64,000 nucleotides of DNA from Pelomonas sp. CA6 (GTDB lineage: Bacteria > Pseudomonadota > Gammaproteobacteria > Burkholderiales > Burkholderiaceae_C): assembly GCF_022549225.1 (NCBI RefSeq), contig NZ_JAKZFD010000007.1:1-64000 (forward strand), written 5' to 3'. The position numbers and the translations under genes were made by a program. This document shows positions 12,056 to 20,385 of this stretch, piece by piece. How positions within the stretch are numbered: the first letter of the stretch is position 1; each line of letters begins with the position of its first letter. The notes beneath the pieces are model-generated. The model ran no database searches. It had not been told where the DNA came from and saw only the letters and a list, made by a program, of their open reading frames with translations.

Positions 12056-12976
12056 ATGAACCCCGGCATTCTCGAACGCATCGACGCGATGCTCGCCGAC
12101 GACGGCGAGCCCATGCCCAGCGCGCGGCGCGAAGTCCTGGAACTGATCCGGCACGACCCGGAGCGTGTCGTCGACGAGGGCTTCGAAGCTCTGGCCGCGC
12201 GCTCGGGCTGCTCGGTGCCCACCATCATGCGCACCTGCCGCGACCTGGGCTTTGCCGGGCTGCGCGAGTTCCGCCTCGCGCTGGTGCAGGAGCTGGCCGT
12301 GGGCGGCTCGCCGCTGCATCGCCGCGTGCAACTGGAAGACAGCACCGAGCAGGTGCTGGCCAAGGTGACCAAGAGCGCCGCCGCCGCGGTCAACAGCGTT
12401 CAGGCGCAGCTGGACCCGCGTGCGCTGGAGGCCGCCGCCACGGCCATTGCGCAGGCCAGCCGGGTCGACTGCTATTGTGTCGGCGCGACCTCGGGCTTCA
12501 TGGCCTCGGACTTCCAGGCGCGGCTCTTTCGCATGGGCCTGAGCTCCAACGCCTATCTGGACCAGCACCTGCAGCTGGTGTCGGCGGCGACGCTGGATGG
12601 GCGCGGCGTGGCCTTCGCGATCTCGCACGTCGGCGGCATGCCCTCGCTGATCGAGGCGGTGGACGTGGCCCGCGCCCAGGGCGCACGGGTGATCGCGCTG
12701 ACCCAGGCCGGCACGCGGCTGGCGCGCCATGCCGACATCGTGCTGGACATCCGCGTGCCCGAGGACCCGGTGATGCATGTCGGCACCGAGGCCTATCTGG
12801 CCCACCTGACGGTGATGGAGGTGCTGACCGTGCTGGTCGCGCAGCGCCTGGGCGATCAGGCGGTGCAGCGACTCAGCGACGTGCGCCGGGTGCTGGCCAC
12901 GCATGGGCTGGACACGCGCAACCACCCGGTGCTGGCCTGGGGCCGGCCGGCGGTCAAGCGGGAGCGCCAGGCGTGA
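12056..12976 (+). CDS. RpiR/MurR-family transcriptional regulator (HTH + SIS), paralogue 2
   Basis: Regulator of 306 residues with the same architecture as the gene at 2484-3443: helix-turn-helix in residues 1-85 (LAARSGCSVPTIMRTCRDLG) and a SIS domain around 130-265 (YCVGATSGFMASDFQARL, AFAISHVGGMP). The two are close paralogues through the SIS domain (GVAF-AISHVG, IVLDIRVPEDPVM against IVLRVSVPADAVM). It lies inside the catabolic operon, 7 bp after the PLP enzyme and overlapping the deacylase by 4 bp, so it is probably autoregulated with the pathway. The ligand is probably a phosphorylated sugar-acid intermediate (inferred). Confidence 0.93.
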   Translation: MNPGILERIDAMLADDGEPMPSARREVLELIRHDPERVVDEGFEALAARSGCSVPTIMRTCRDLGFAGLREFRLALVQELAVGGSPLHRRVQLEDSTEQVLAKVTKSAAAAVNSVQAQLDPRALEAAATAIAQASRVDCYCVGATSGFMASDFQARLFRMGLSSNAYLDQHLQLVSAATLDGRGVAFAISHVGGMPSLIEAVDVARAQGARVIALTQAGTRLARHADIVLDIRVPEDPVMHVGTEAYLAHLTVMEVLTVLVAQRLGDQAVQRLSDVRRVLATHGLDTRNHPVLAWGRPAVKRERQA

Positions 12977-14448
12977 CGCCGGCCCGCCTGCTGCGCGGCG
13001 GCTGGGTGGTCGACGGATCGGGCGGGCCGGGGTTCACCGGCGATGTGCTGCTGCAGGGCGACCGCATCGCCGCGCTCGGTCCGGATCTGATCGAGCGGCT
13101 GCCCGCCGGGGTCGACGCTCGCGCCGTCGAGGTGCTGGACTGCGCGGACCGGGTCATCGCGCCCGGCTTCATCGACGTGCACACGCACGACGACGCCATC
13201 GTGCTCAGCGACCCGGCCATGCTGCCCAAGCTCTCGCAGGGCATCACGACGGTGATCGCCGGCAACTGCGGCCTCTCGCTGGCGCCGCTGGTGACGGCCA
13301 CCCCGCCGCCGCCGCTGAACCTGCTCGGCGCCGACTCCTTCCGCCATGCCAGCCTGGCCGACTACGCGCGCGCCTTCGCGGCCGCGCGCCCCTGCGTCAA
13401 CCTCGCGGCGCTGGTGGGCCATACCACGCTGCGCGTCGCCACCCTGGCCGATCTGTCGCGCCCGGCGACGCCGGCCGAACTGGCGCGCATGGGCGCGCTG
13501 CTGGCGCAATGCCTGGACGAGGGCGCGATCGGCCTGTCCTCCGGCCTCTTTTACGAACCGGCGTATGCCGCACCGGCCGAGGAGCTGGTGGCGCTGGCGC
13601 GGATCGTCGCGCGCCAGGGCGGCGTCTACGCCGCGCATCTGCGCGACGAGATGGCGCAGGTGCTGGAGGCGTTGCAGGAAGCCGGCGACACCGCGCGGCG
13701 CGGTGGCGTGCCGCTGGTGATCTCTCACCACAAATGCGCCGGCCCGGCCAACTGGGGTCGCACGCGCGAGACCCTGCCGCTGATCGAGCGCCTGGCCCGG
13801 GACCAGCCGGTGGCCATGGACGTCTATCCCTATGTGGCCGGGTCCACCGTGCTGCGCGAGGACCTGGTGGACGGGCGGATCGACGTGCTGATCACCTGGT
13901 CGCAGACCCACCCCGAGGCCGCGGGCCGGCTGCTCAAATCGGTGGCGCGCGACTGGGGCGTGGACGAGCGCGGCGCCTGTCGCCGCCTGCAGCCGGGCGG
14001 CGCCTGCTATTTCCAGATGGCCGAGGAGGACGTGACACGCATCGTCGCGCACCGCCTGTCCATGATCGGCTCGGACGGCCTGCCGCACGACCGCCATCCG
14101 CACCCGCGGCTGTGGGGCGCCTTCCCGCGCGTGCTGGCGCGCTACTGGCGCGAACGCCGCGTGCTCGGGCTGGAAGAGGCGGTGCACAAGATGACCGGGC
14201 TCAGCGCGCGCAACTTCCGGCTTGCGTGGCGCGGGCTGCTGAAGCCGGGCTGGTTCGCCGATGTGGTGGTGTTCGACCCGCGACGCGTCCGCGACCTCGC
14301 CACCTACGAACAACCCACCGCGATGAGCGAGGGCATCGAGCGGGTGTTCGTCAACGGCGTCGAAAGCCTGCGCGCGCAACTCGCCGGGGGCGGCCCTGGC
14401 GGCGCCGGCCGGTTGCTGAAACGATCAACGATGGAGGAGTGGGCATGA
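12973..14448 (+). CDS. N-acyl-D-amino-acid deacylase family amidohydrolase
   Basis: Zinc amidohydrolase of 491 residues that removes the N-acyl group from D-configured 2-amino acids. The metal ligands of D-aminoacylase are present: HTH (His70, His72), the bridging Cys99 in NCGLS, His252/His253 in ISHHK and Asp368 in GSDGLPHDRHPHPR. The start is a GTG overlapping the previous stop (GTGA); the frame is open further upstream, but that region only shadows the regulator. N-acetyl-D-glucosaminate is chemically an N-acyl-D-amino acid, so this could be the deacetylase feeding the PLP deaminase. Peptide-derived N-acyl-D-amino acids are the conventional substrates. Confidence 0.92.
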   Translation: MTPARLLRGGWVVDGSGGPGFTGDVLLQGDRIAALGPDLIERLPAGVDARAVEVLDCADRVIAPGFIDVHTHDDAIVLSDPAMLPKLSQGITTVIAGNCGLSLAPLVTATPPPPLNLLGADSFRHASLADYARAFAAARPCVNLAALVGHTTLRVATLADLSRPATPAELARMGALLAQCLDEGAIGLSSGLFYEPAYAAPAEELVALARIVARQGGVYAAHLRDEMAQVLEALQEAGDTARRGGVPLVISHHKCAGPANWGRTRETLPLIERLARDQPVAMDVYPYVAGSTVLREDLVDGRIDVLITWSQTHPEAAGRLLKSVARDWGVDERGACRRLQPGGACYFQMAEEDVTRIVAHRLSMIGSDGLPHDRHPHPRLWGAFPRVLARYWRERRVLGLEEAVHKMTGLSARNFRLAWRGLLKPGWFADVVVFDPRRVRDLATYEQPTAMSEGIERVFVNGVESLRAQLAGGGPGGAGRLLKRSTMEEWA

Positions 14449-15383
14449 CCCAGGACAGGACGCAGGACAAGACACTGGATCTCGTGGCGATCGGCGAGGC
14501 GCTGGTGGAGTTCAACCGCCGCGATCCGGCCTCCACGGCCTATTGGATGGGCTTTGGCGGCGACACCTCCAACTGCGTGATCGCGGCGGCGCGGCTGGGC
14601 GCGCGCTGCGCCTACATCACCCAGCTGGGCGACGACGCCTTCGGCGGCGCGCTGCTGGCGCTGTGGCGGCGCGAGCGCATCGCCACCGAAGGCGTGCGCC
14701 TGCTGCCGGGCGCGCCGACCGGGCTCTACTTCGTCGAGCATGGCGCCGCCGGCCACCGCTTCAGCTACCGGCGCAGCGGCAGCGCGGCCAGCCTGATGAC
14801 GCCGGCCGGCCTGCCGCGCGAGCTCATCGCGCGCGCGCGGCGGCTGCATTGCTCGGGCCTGTCGCAGGCCATCAGCGCCAGCGCGCGCGAGACCGTGGCG
14901 CAGGCGCTCGCCATCGCGCGCGCGCACGGCACCCTTGTCAGCTACGACCTCAACTACCGCCCGGCGCTGATCGCCGCCGCGGACGCCTTGCAGCTGCTGC
15001 GCGAGACCCTGCCGCATTGCGATCTCTTCCTGCCCAGCGTGGACGAATTCCAGGCCCTGACCGGCCTCTCGCAGCCGGACGACATCATGGCCTGGTGCCG
15101 CGACCATGGCGCGCGCGCCGTGGTGCTCAAGCAGGGCGCGCAGGGCTGCACGGTGTGGGAAGGCGGCGAGCGCGTCGCCGTTCCCGCGACGCCGGTGCGG
15201 CCGGTGGATGCCACCGGGGCCGGGGACGGCTTCGCCGGCGCCTGCCTGGCCGAGCTGTTGCGCGGTCAGCCGCTGCTGGCCGCGGCGCGCCTGGCCTGCC
15301 GCGCCGCGGCGCTCAGCACCCAGGTCCATGGCGCGGTCGATTCCTACCCACGGCGCGATCAGCTCGAGCCGCAGCCCGGCTGA
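14445..15383 (+). CDS. PfkB-family sugar kinase, 2-keto-3-deoxygluconate kinase-like
   Basis: Cytosolic ribokinase-fold kinase of 312 residues. The N-terminal substrate segment is VAIGEALVEFNRRDP with GFGGDTSNCVIAAARLGA, typical of KDG kinases. The anion-hole and catalytic-base motif is DATGAGDGFAGA (Gly258-Ala-Gly-Asp261). The ATG overlaps the deacylase stop by 4 bp, so it is the last gene of the import/catabolic operon. A KDG kinase makes little sense in a pure D-amino-acid pathway but fits deamination of glucosaminate to KDG followed by phosphorylation to KDPG. The 3' end overlaps the convergent MFS gene by 25 bp. Confidence 0.9.
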   Translation: MTQDRTQDKTLDLVAIGEALVEFNRRDPASTAYWMGFGGDTSNCVIAAARLGARCAYITQLGDDAFGGALLALWRRERIATEGVRLLPGAPTGLYFVEHGAAGHRFSYRRSGSAASLMTPAGLPRELIARARRLHCSGLSQAISASARETVAQALAIARAHGTLVSYDLNYRPALIAAADALQLLRETLPHCDLFLPSVDEFQALTGLSQPDDIMAWCRDHGARAVVLKQGAQGCTVWEGGERVAVPATPVRPVDATGAGDGFAGACLAELLRGQPLLAAARLACRAAALSTQVHGAVDSYPRRDQLEPQPG

Positions 15384-16672
15384 TCGGGCCGCGCGAAGGC
15401 CTGCGGGTAGCGCCGGCCATACCAGTCGCGCGCGGCCTCGTGCTCCAGGTTCAGGAAGGTGCGCAGCTCGGGGATGGCCAGCAGCAACAGGCCGCTGAGC
15501 AGGAAGCCGCCGGCCAGCCCCAGATAGACCGTGGCCACCGGCCAGGCCTGCAGCAGCAGGCCGGCGAGCGCCGGCGCGAGCGCGGCCGCGAGCTGCGCGA
15601 TGCCCAGCTGCGCCGCCGCCATGCGGGCGCGGAAGGGCTCGGGCACCGCCAGCGTGCGGTGGGTCTGGCCGACCAGTTGCGTGATGGACATCCCCAGGCC
15701 GATCAGCGCCAAGCTCAGCACCAGCAGCGCCGGCCAGCGCGCGAGGCCGATGACGGCCATCGCCGCGCCGCACAGCACCACCGCAGCCGCGATGGCCGCC
15801 GGCCGGCCGACGCGGCGCATCAGCGCGTCGGCCAGCCCCGCGACCCCGGCCAGCACGCCCAGCGGCAGCGCCGCCGTGCAGGCGCCGAACCAGAGCGCGC
15901 CCAGCTGCAGCGACTGCAGCCGCAGCGGCAGCAGCAGGCCGATGGCCGGCGCCAGGAAGACCATCATCAGCGCGCCGGTGAGCGTCCACCAGCGGTCCAG
16001 CCGGGCCTGCCACTTCGCGCGCAGCCCGGCGCCCACGTCGGCCAGCCAGGGCGCGGCCGGCGCGCGTGCCGACGGGTAGGGTGGGGCGCCCAGCGCGCAG
16101 GCCGCCAGCGCGGACAGCCCGAACAGCAGCGCGTTCAGCGCCATCGCCTGTGCCAGGCCCGTGAAGGCCAGCGCCGCGCCGGCCAGGGCCGGGCCCAGCA
16201 GCCCGCCCAGCGCCTGCGCGCCACGGCGCAGCCGGATGGCGCGCGGCAGCGCGCGGGGCGACACCAGCTCGGCCAGCAGGCTGGCCTGCGCGGGCAGCAG
16301 CAAGGCATTCGCGAACAGCGACAGCACGCCGCAGGCGGCGATCAGCGACCACTGGTAGAGCCCGCGCCAGGCCAGCAGCGTGAGCAGCAGCGCGTCGACC
16401 AGCAGCAGCGCGCGTGCCATTCGGATCAGTCGCGGCTTGGGCCAGCGGTCGCCCATCGGCGCCATCAGCGCCAGCGCCGCCAGCGAGCCCAGCGCCATCA
16501 GGCTGCCGTAGCGCGCCAGGTCGGCGCCGCCGCCGGCCTGCGCGATCCACCAGGCCAGGCCGGTCTGCGCCGCGCTGCCGGCGAGCAGCCCCAGCCCCTC
16601 GCCCAGCAGCAGGTGCCGCAGATCCCTGTTGCCCGTGGTCGCGGGGCCCGTGTCGATGCCGATGTGGTCCAT
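15359..16672 (-). CDS. MFS transporter
   Basis: Integral membrane protein of 437 residues with about 12 hydrophobic segments in two halves. The loop after the second helix reads MAPMGDRWPKPRLIRMAR, matching the MFS G-D-R-x-x-x-R-R motif (with WPKPRLIRM in the basic position). The family (MFS_1/MFS_3) exports drugs or metabolites, but the substrate cannot be read. It is divergent from a MocR-type regulator with a three-box operator between them, suggesting that the regulator controls it. The stop overlaps the end of the sugar kinase tail-to-tail. Confidence 0.92.
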   Translation of the reverse strand: MDHIGIDTGPATTGNRDLRHLLLGEGLGLLAGSAAQTGLAWWIAQAGGGADLARYGSLMALGSLAALALMAPMGDRWPKPRLIRMARALLLVDALLLTLLAWRGLYQWSLIAACGVLSLFANALLLPAQASLLAELVSPRALPRAIRLRRGAQALGGLLGPALAGAALAFTGLAQAMALNALLFGLSALAACALGAPPYPSARAPAAPWLADVGAGLRAKWQARLDRWWTLTGALMMVFLAPAIGLLLPLRLQSLQLGALWFGACTAALPLGVLAGVAGLADALMRRVGRPAAIAAAVVLCGAAMAVIGLARWPALLVLSLALIGLGMSITQLVGQTHRTLAVPEPFRARMAAAQLGIAQLAAALAPALAGLLLQAWPVATVYLGLAGGFLLSGLLLLAIPELRTFLNLEHEAARDWYGRRYPQAFARPDQPGCGSS

Positions 16673-16731
16673 GGCGCGGCAGTCTAGGAAGCGCGGGCGC
16701 GGCCGGTAAGACTCAGGGCCGCGCGCGCCGG

Positions 16732-16783
16732 ATCGATACAGCGGCGCGCTGTATCCATGGCCGGGCGGTGCACCTGTATCGAT
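16732..16783. promoter_or_regulatory. Three-box operator between MFS and MocR-type genes
   Basis: Three 10-mers: ATCGATACAG (16732-16741), CTGTATCCAT (16749-16758) and CTGTATCGAT (16774-16783). Box 1 is the exact reverse complement of box 3; box 2 is a direct repeat of box 3 with one mismatch, 25 bp away. Combined direct and inverted repeats of this kind are typical of MocR-family operators. The array lies 59 bp from the MFS start and 56 bp from the regulator start. Confidence 0.65.
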
Positions 16784-16839
16784 GCAGAGTCCGCGATTGC
16801 GGCTATCGTGCGCAGCTTTGGACTCCCGCCGCGACCGCC

Positions 16840-18351
16840 GTGACCTCCCGCCCCCACCGCTACCGCGCCCTGGCCCAGGCCCTGGCCGAGGACCTGCGCG
16901 CCGGCCGTTTCCCGGCTGGCAGCCGGCTGCCCTCGGTGCGCCAGCTCTGCGAGACCCACCGGGCCAGCCTGGCCACCGTCACCCATGCGCTGCATGAGCT
17001 GGAGGATGCGGGGCTGATCGAGGCCCGCGCGCGGCAGGGGTTCTTCGCCCGCGCGACGCCGGCACCGGGCCCGCTGCCCACGGGCGGGGTGGCGCTGGCG
17101 CTGGAGGCGCGGCGCGAGCGCCTGATGGCGCTGGCGGCGTCGCGGCCGGACTGGCTGTCGCTGGGGCATCTGGCGCTGCCGCCCGCGCTGCTGCCGCTGG
17201 CGGCGCTGCGCCGGCTGACGACGCAGGCGCTGCAGCAGGACGCGGCGTTGCTGGGCCAGGGCAGCGTGGCCGGCTCCGAAGCCTTGCGCGGCCAGATCGC
17301 GCGCCGCGCGCCGCGCATGGGCTGCGCCTTCGCGCCCGAAGATCTGGTCGTGGTGCAGGGCGAGTCCGAGGCGCTGCAGCTGTGCCTGCAGCTGGTGGCG
17401 CGCCCCGGCGACGTGGTGGCGGTGGCCAGCCCGGCGCCGCTGCGGGCGCTGGAGTTGATGGCCTGCCTGGGCCTGGAGGTGCTGGAGATCCCGCCGCAGG
17501 GCGGACGCCAGCGCTGGCCCGCGGCACTGGCGCGGGCGCTGCGCACGCGCCGCGTCGCGGCCTGCGTGATCGAGTCCGGCGCCGGGCGCGTCGATGGGGC
17601 GGGCCTGGACGACGCGGACCATCAGGCGCTGGCCGCGCTGCTGGCGCGCCATGCGCTGCCGCTGATCGAATGCGACATGATGGGCGAGCTCTACCGCGGG
17701 GCCTACCGGCCGCGGCCGCTGAAGGCCTTCGACGCCGACGACCGGGTGCTGTACTGCGGCAGCTTTGCCTGCACCGCGGGGCCGGGTCTGGGCCTGGGCT
17801 ATGTGGCGAGCCGGCGCTACGGGCTGCGGCTGCGCGCGGCGCGCGCGGTGCAGGGCGAGCTGCTGCCGGCGCTGGCCGACCGGGTGCTGGCCCGCTTCAT
17901 GGCCGGCGAGGGCTACGAGCGCCACCTGCGCCGGCTGCGCAAGCAGCTGGCGCTCCAGCTGCGCGCCTACGAGCAGGCGGTGCTGCGCCACTTTCCCGCG
18001 GGCACGCGGCTGCAGGTGGGCGAGGTCGGCTATGCGCTGTGGGTGGAGTTGCCCGCGGGGCTGGACGCGCTGGCGCTGCTGGCGCGGGCCCGCGAGCAGG
18101 GCTACAGCTTCGTGCCCGGTGCCGTGTTCAGTACCGGGACGGCGTTCGACCACTGCCTGCGCCTGAGCGCGCGCCATCCGCTGGACGAGGCGCACCGGCG
18201 CGGCATCGAGGTGCTGGGCGCGCTGGCCTGCACGCTGGCGTCCACGGTCGCGTGCGTGAATACCGCGGTCGCCGCGCCGTGTGGGCCGCGGCGGGCCGGG
18301 CGCGAGCGGAAGCTCGCTACAGTGCGGGGGTCAGAAACGGCAGGATGCTGA
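16840..18351 (+). CDS. MocR-type GntR regulator with degenerate aminotransferase domain
   Basis: Protein of 503 residues from a GTG start (VTSRPHRYRALAQALAEDL). Residues 5-75 form a GntR winged helix (GRFPAGSRLPSVRQLCETHRA). Residues about 95-470 match the fold-type I aminotransferase domain of MocR proteins, with Asp279 (IECDMMGELY) and the distal Arg of CLRLSARHP retained. The PLP lysine is missing: the usual S-K-T-x-x-P-G-x-R is here AC-T-AGPGLG, with Cys311 in the lysine position and Gly replacing the phosphate-binding Arg. PLP-independent effector sensing is likely. The divergent MFS gene and the operator at 16732-16783 are probable targets. Confidence 0.88.
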   Translation: MTSRPHRYRALAQALAEDLRAGRFPAGSRLPSVRQLCETHRASLATVTHALHELEDAGLIEARARQGFFARATPAPGPLPTGGVALALEARRERLMALAASRPDWLSLGHLALPPALLPLAALRRLTTQALQQDAALLGQGSVAGSEALRGQIARRAPRMGCAFAPEDLVVVQGESEALQLCLQLVARPGDVVAVASPAPLRALELMACLGLEVLEIPPQGGRQRWPAALARALRTRRVAACVIESGAGRVDGAGLDDADHQALAALLARHALPLIECDMMGELYRGAYRPRPLKAFDADDRVLYCGSFACTAGPGLGLGYVASRRYGLRLRAARAVQGELLPALADRVLARFMAGEGYERHLRRLRKQLALQLRAYEQAVLRHFPAGTRLQVGEVGYALWVELPAGLDALALLARAREQGYSFVPGAVFSTGTAFDHCLRLSARHPLDEAHRRGIEVLGALACTLASTVACVNTAVAAPCGPRRAGRERKLATVRGSETAGC

Positions 18352-18355
18352 ATCC

Positions 18356-19213
18356 GTGAGTGCACCAAGAGCCCTTGACCGCGAACAAGGCAAGCTGCGC
18401 CGGCCCCAGGCGGGGCGGCGCGCCGCGTCGCGCGGACTGGCGTTGCTGGTCCTGGGTCTGGCGCTGCGCGCGATGGCCGGGCCCCCCGCAACGCCGTCAC
18501 CGCCAGTGCCGTCCGCGGGCGAGGAAGCACTGCTGGTGCTCTACCGCGACAAGCCGCCCTATTCCTACACCGAGGGCGGCCAGCCGCGCGGCCTGCTGAT
18601 CGCGCAGACCCGCCTCGTGCTGGAGGCCGCGGGCATTCCCTTCCGACTGGAGGAGGCGCCGCTGAAGCGCATCCAGCGCGTGTTGCAGGCCGACGAGCAG
18701 GCGGTCTGCTCGCCGGGTTGGTACCGGCTGCCGGAGCGCGAACGCTATGCCCGCTTCAGCCGCCCCATGTCGCAGGACCCGCCGCAGGGCGTGCTGGTCG
18801 GTCGCCATGCGCTGGACGCGGTGCAGGCCCATGCCAGCTTGGCCACGCTGATGGCCGACCGGCGGCTGCGCATGGCCGTGTCGGACGGCATCTCCTACGG
18901 ACCGCAGCTGGACGAGCTCATCCGCCGCCGCCAGCCACCGCCCGAGCGGGCCACCGTCACGCCAGCCCAGCTGGCGCGCATGCTCGCGGCCGGACGGGCC
19001 GACTACATGTTCATCGACCGCTACGACTACGAATGGCTCAACCAGCATGGCGAGCTGGGCAACGGCGCGGTGAGCCTGCAGAGCTTCCCGGACCTGCCGC
19101 CCGGGCTGCAGCGCCACATGTTGTGCAGCAGGCAGGTGGACGTGCGGCGCATGAAGGCCATGGACGCCGCGATCCAGCGCCTGGGCCTGCCGGCGCCGCT
19201 TCCCGCGCCCTGA
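18356..19213 (+). CDS. Periplasmic substrate-binding protein, family 3-like
   Basis: Predicted secreted protein of 285 residues, started at the GTG 5 bp after the MocR-type gene; an AGGA lies about 10 nt upstream. A basic, Arg-rich N-terminus precedes a hydrophobic stretch (GLALLVLGLALRAMA), consistent with a signal peptide. The core (LLVLYRDKPPYSYTEGGQPRGLLI, a VLQADEQAVCSPGWYRLPERERYARFS segment) resembles the extracellular solute-binding family 3 relatives that occur without a cognate permease. No transporter genes adjoin it. A sensing or unlinked transport role is possible; the ligand is unknown. Confidence 0.75.
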   Translation: MSAPRALDREQGKLRRPQAGRRAASRGLALLVLGLALRAMAGPPATPSPPVPSAGEEALLVLYRDKPPYSYTEGGQPRGLLIAQTRLVLEAAGIPFRLEEAPLKRIQRVLQADEQAVCSPGWYRLPERERYARFSRPMSQDPPQGVLVGRHALDAVQAHASLATLMADRRLRMAVSDGISYGPQLDELIRRRQPPPERATVTPAQLARMLAAGRADYMFIDRYDYEWLNQHGELGNGAVSLQSFPDLPPGLQRHMLCSRQVDVRRMKAMDAAIQRLGLPAPLPAP

Positions 19214-19218
19214 GCGCG

Positions 19219-20217
19219 TCAGGCCGCGCTGAGCACGGCCTGCTTGGCGCCGTTGGCCGGCGGGGGCGGCAGCGCGTCGCGCGCGTCGCACTGCACCAGC
19301 AGCTCGCGCTGCCAGCGGTCGTGGCGCTCGAACAGCTCGGCCACCCAGTCGACGAAGACGCGCAGCTTGGTGCTCAGGTGGCGGTTGGGCGGGTACACCA
19401 CATAGAGCGGCAGCGGGTCCGACTCCCAGTCGCACAGAAAGGGCAGCAGCTCGCCGCTGTCAATGTGAGGCTTGATCATGAAGTAGGGCGCCTGGATCAC
19501 CCCCAGCCCATGCAGCCCGGCGGTCATGAAGGCATTGCCGTCGTTGACCGAGACCTGGTAGCGGCCGTAGACCTCGTAGCGCTGCCCGTTCTTGCTGAAG
19601 TCGAAGGGGAAGCGCTTGCCGGTGCGCGCGGAGAAGTAGCTGACGACCTGGTGTTGGTCCGACTCCAGTTCCAGCGGATGCTGGGGCACACCGTGGCGGC
19701 GCACATAGTCGGGCGAGGCGCAGCAGCCATAGCCCCAGTCGCCGATGCGCCGCGCCACCAGCGACTGGTCGGTGATCTCGCCGCCGCGCACCACGCAGTC
19801 CACGTTGTCGCTGATCAGGTCGACCGGGCGGTCCGAGACGCCCAGGTCGATCTGGATCTCGGGATGGCGGGCATAGAACTCGGGCAGCGCCGGGATGATG
19901 AGCATGCGCGCCACCGACGAGGCCACGTCCACGCGGATGCGCCCGCGCGGCGCCACGCGCGCATGCGAGACCGAGCCTTCCAGCTCCTCGATGTCCGACA
20001 GCAGCCGCGTGACGCGTTCGTAATAGGCGGCGCCGTCCGGCGTGACGCTGACGCGCCGCGTCGTGCGGTTGAGCAGCTTGACGCGCAGATGCTCTTCCAG
20101 CGACTGGATCAGCCGCGTGACCGCCGTCTTGGGCAGGTCCAGCGATTCGGCGGCCTTGGTGAAGGTGCCGCTCTCCACGACGCGCGCGAAGGCCTGCATC
20201 GCACTGAGCTTGTCCAT
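19219..20217 (-). CDS. LysR-family transcriptional regulator
   Basis: DNA-binding regulator of 332 residues. The chosen start (MDKLSAMQAFARVVES) has AGGAG about 11 nt upstream; a longer frame to 20289 adds 24 residues with no family resemblance. The winged helix (GTFTKAAESLDLPKTAVTRLIQSLEEHL) is followed by the two-lobed effector domain (SVARMLIIPALPEFYARHPEI, VDCVVRGGE). It is divergent from the hydrolase-like gene and RND operon, so it probably controls that operon, as MexT does for MexEF-OprN. The effector is unknown. Confidence 0.95.
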   Translation of the reverse strand: MDKLSAMQAFARVVESGTFTKAAESLDLPKTAVTRLIQSLEEHLRVKLLNRTTRRVSVTPDGAAYYERVTRLLSDIEELEGSVSHARVAPRGRIRVDVASSVARMLIIPALPEFYARHPEIQIDLGVSDRPVDLISDNVDCVVRGGEITDQSLVARRIGDWGYGCCASPDYVRRHGVPQHPLELESDQHQVVSYFSARTGKRFPFDFSKNGQRYEVYGRYQVSVNDGNAFMTAGLHGLGVIQAPYFMIKPHIDSGELLPFLCDWESDPLPLYVVYPPNRHLSTKLRVFVDWVAELFERHDRWQRELLVQCDARDALPPPPANGAKQAVLSAA

Positions 20218-20265
20218 CTGTGATTCCTCTCCTGTCCGGCCAGGCCCGGATGGTGGCGCAGGGAT

Positions 20266-20283
20266 TGTTTCGGCGGCGAAACA
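20266..20283. promoter_or_regulatory. Palindrome in the LysR/RND divergent promoter region
   Basis: TGTTTCG-gcgg-CGAAACA is a perfect 7-bp inverted repeat in the intergenic region, 49 bp from the LysR start. LysR regulators bind interrupted dyads in this position, so it is a plausible operator. No promoter hexamers are strong enough to call. Confidence 0.45.
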
Positions 20284-20385
20284 CTGCATCGCCGCCCGCC
20301 CCGTTTATCAAAGGCGGCGCGATCCCTAAATTTCGCGGCATTGCAACATGAACCCCTGCGCCCTGCTGCGCGCAGGCCTATTCCC

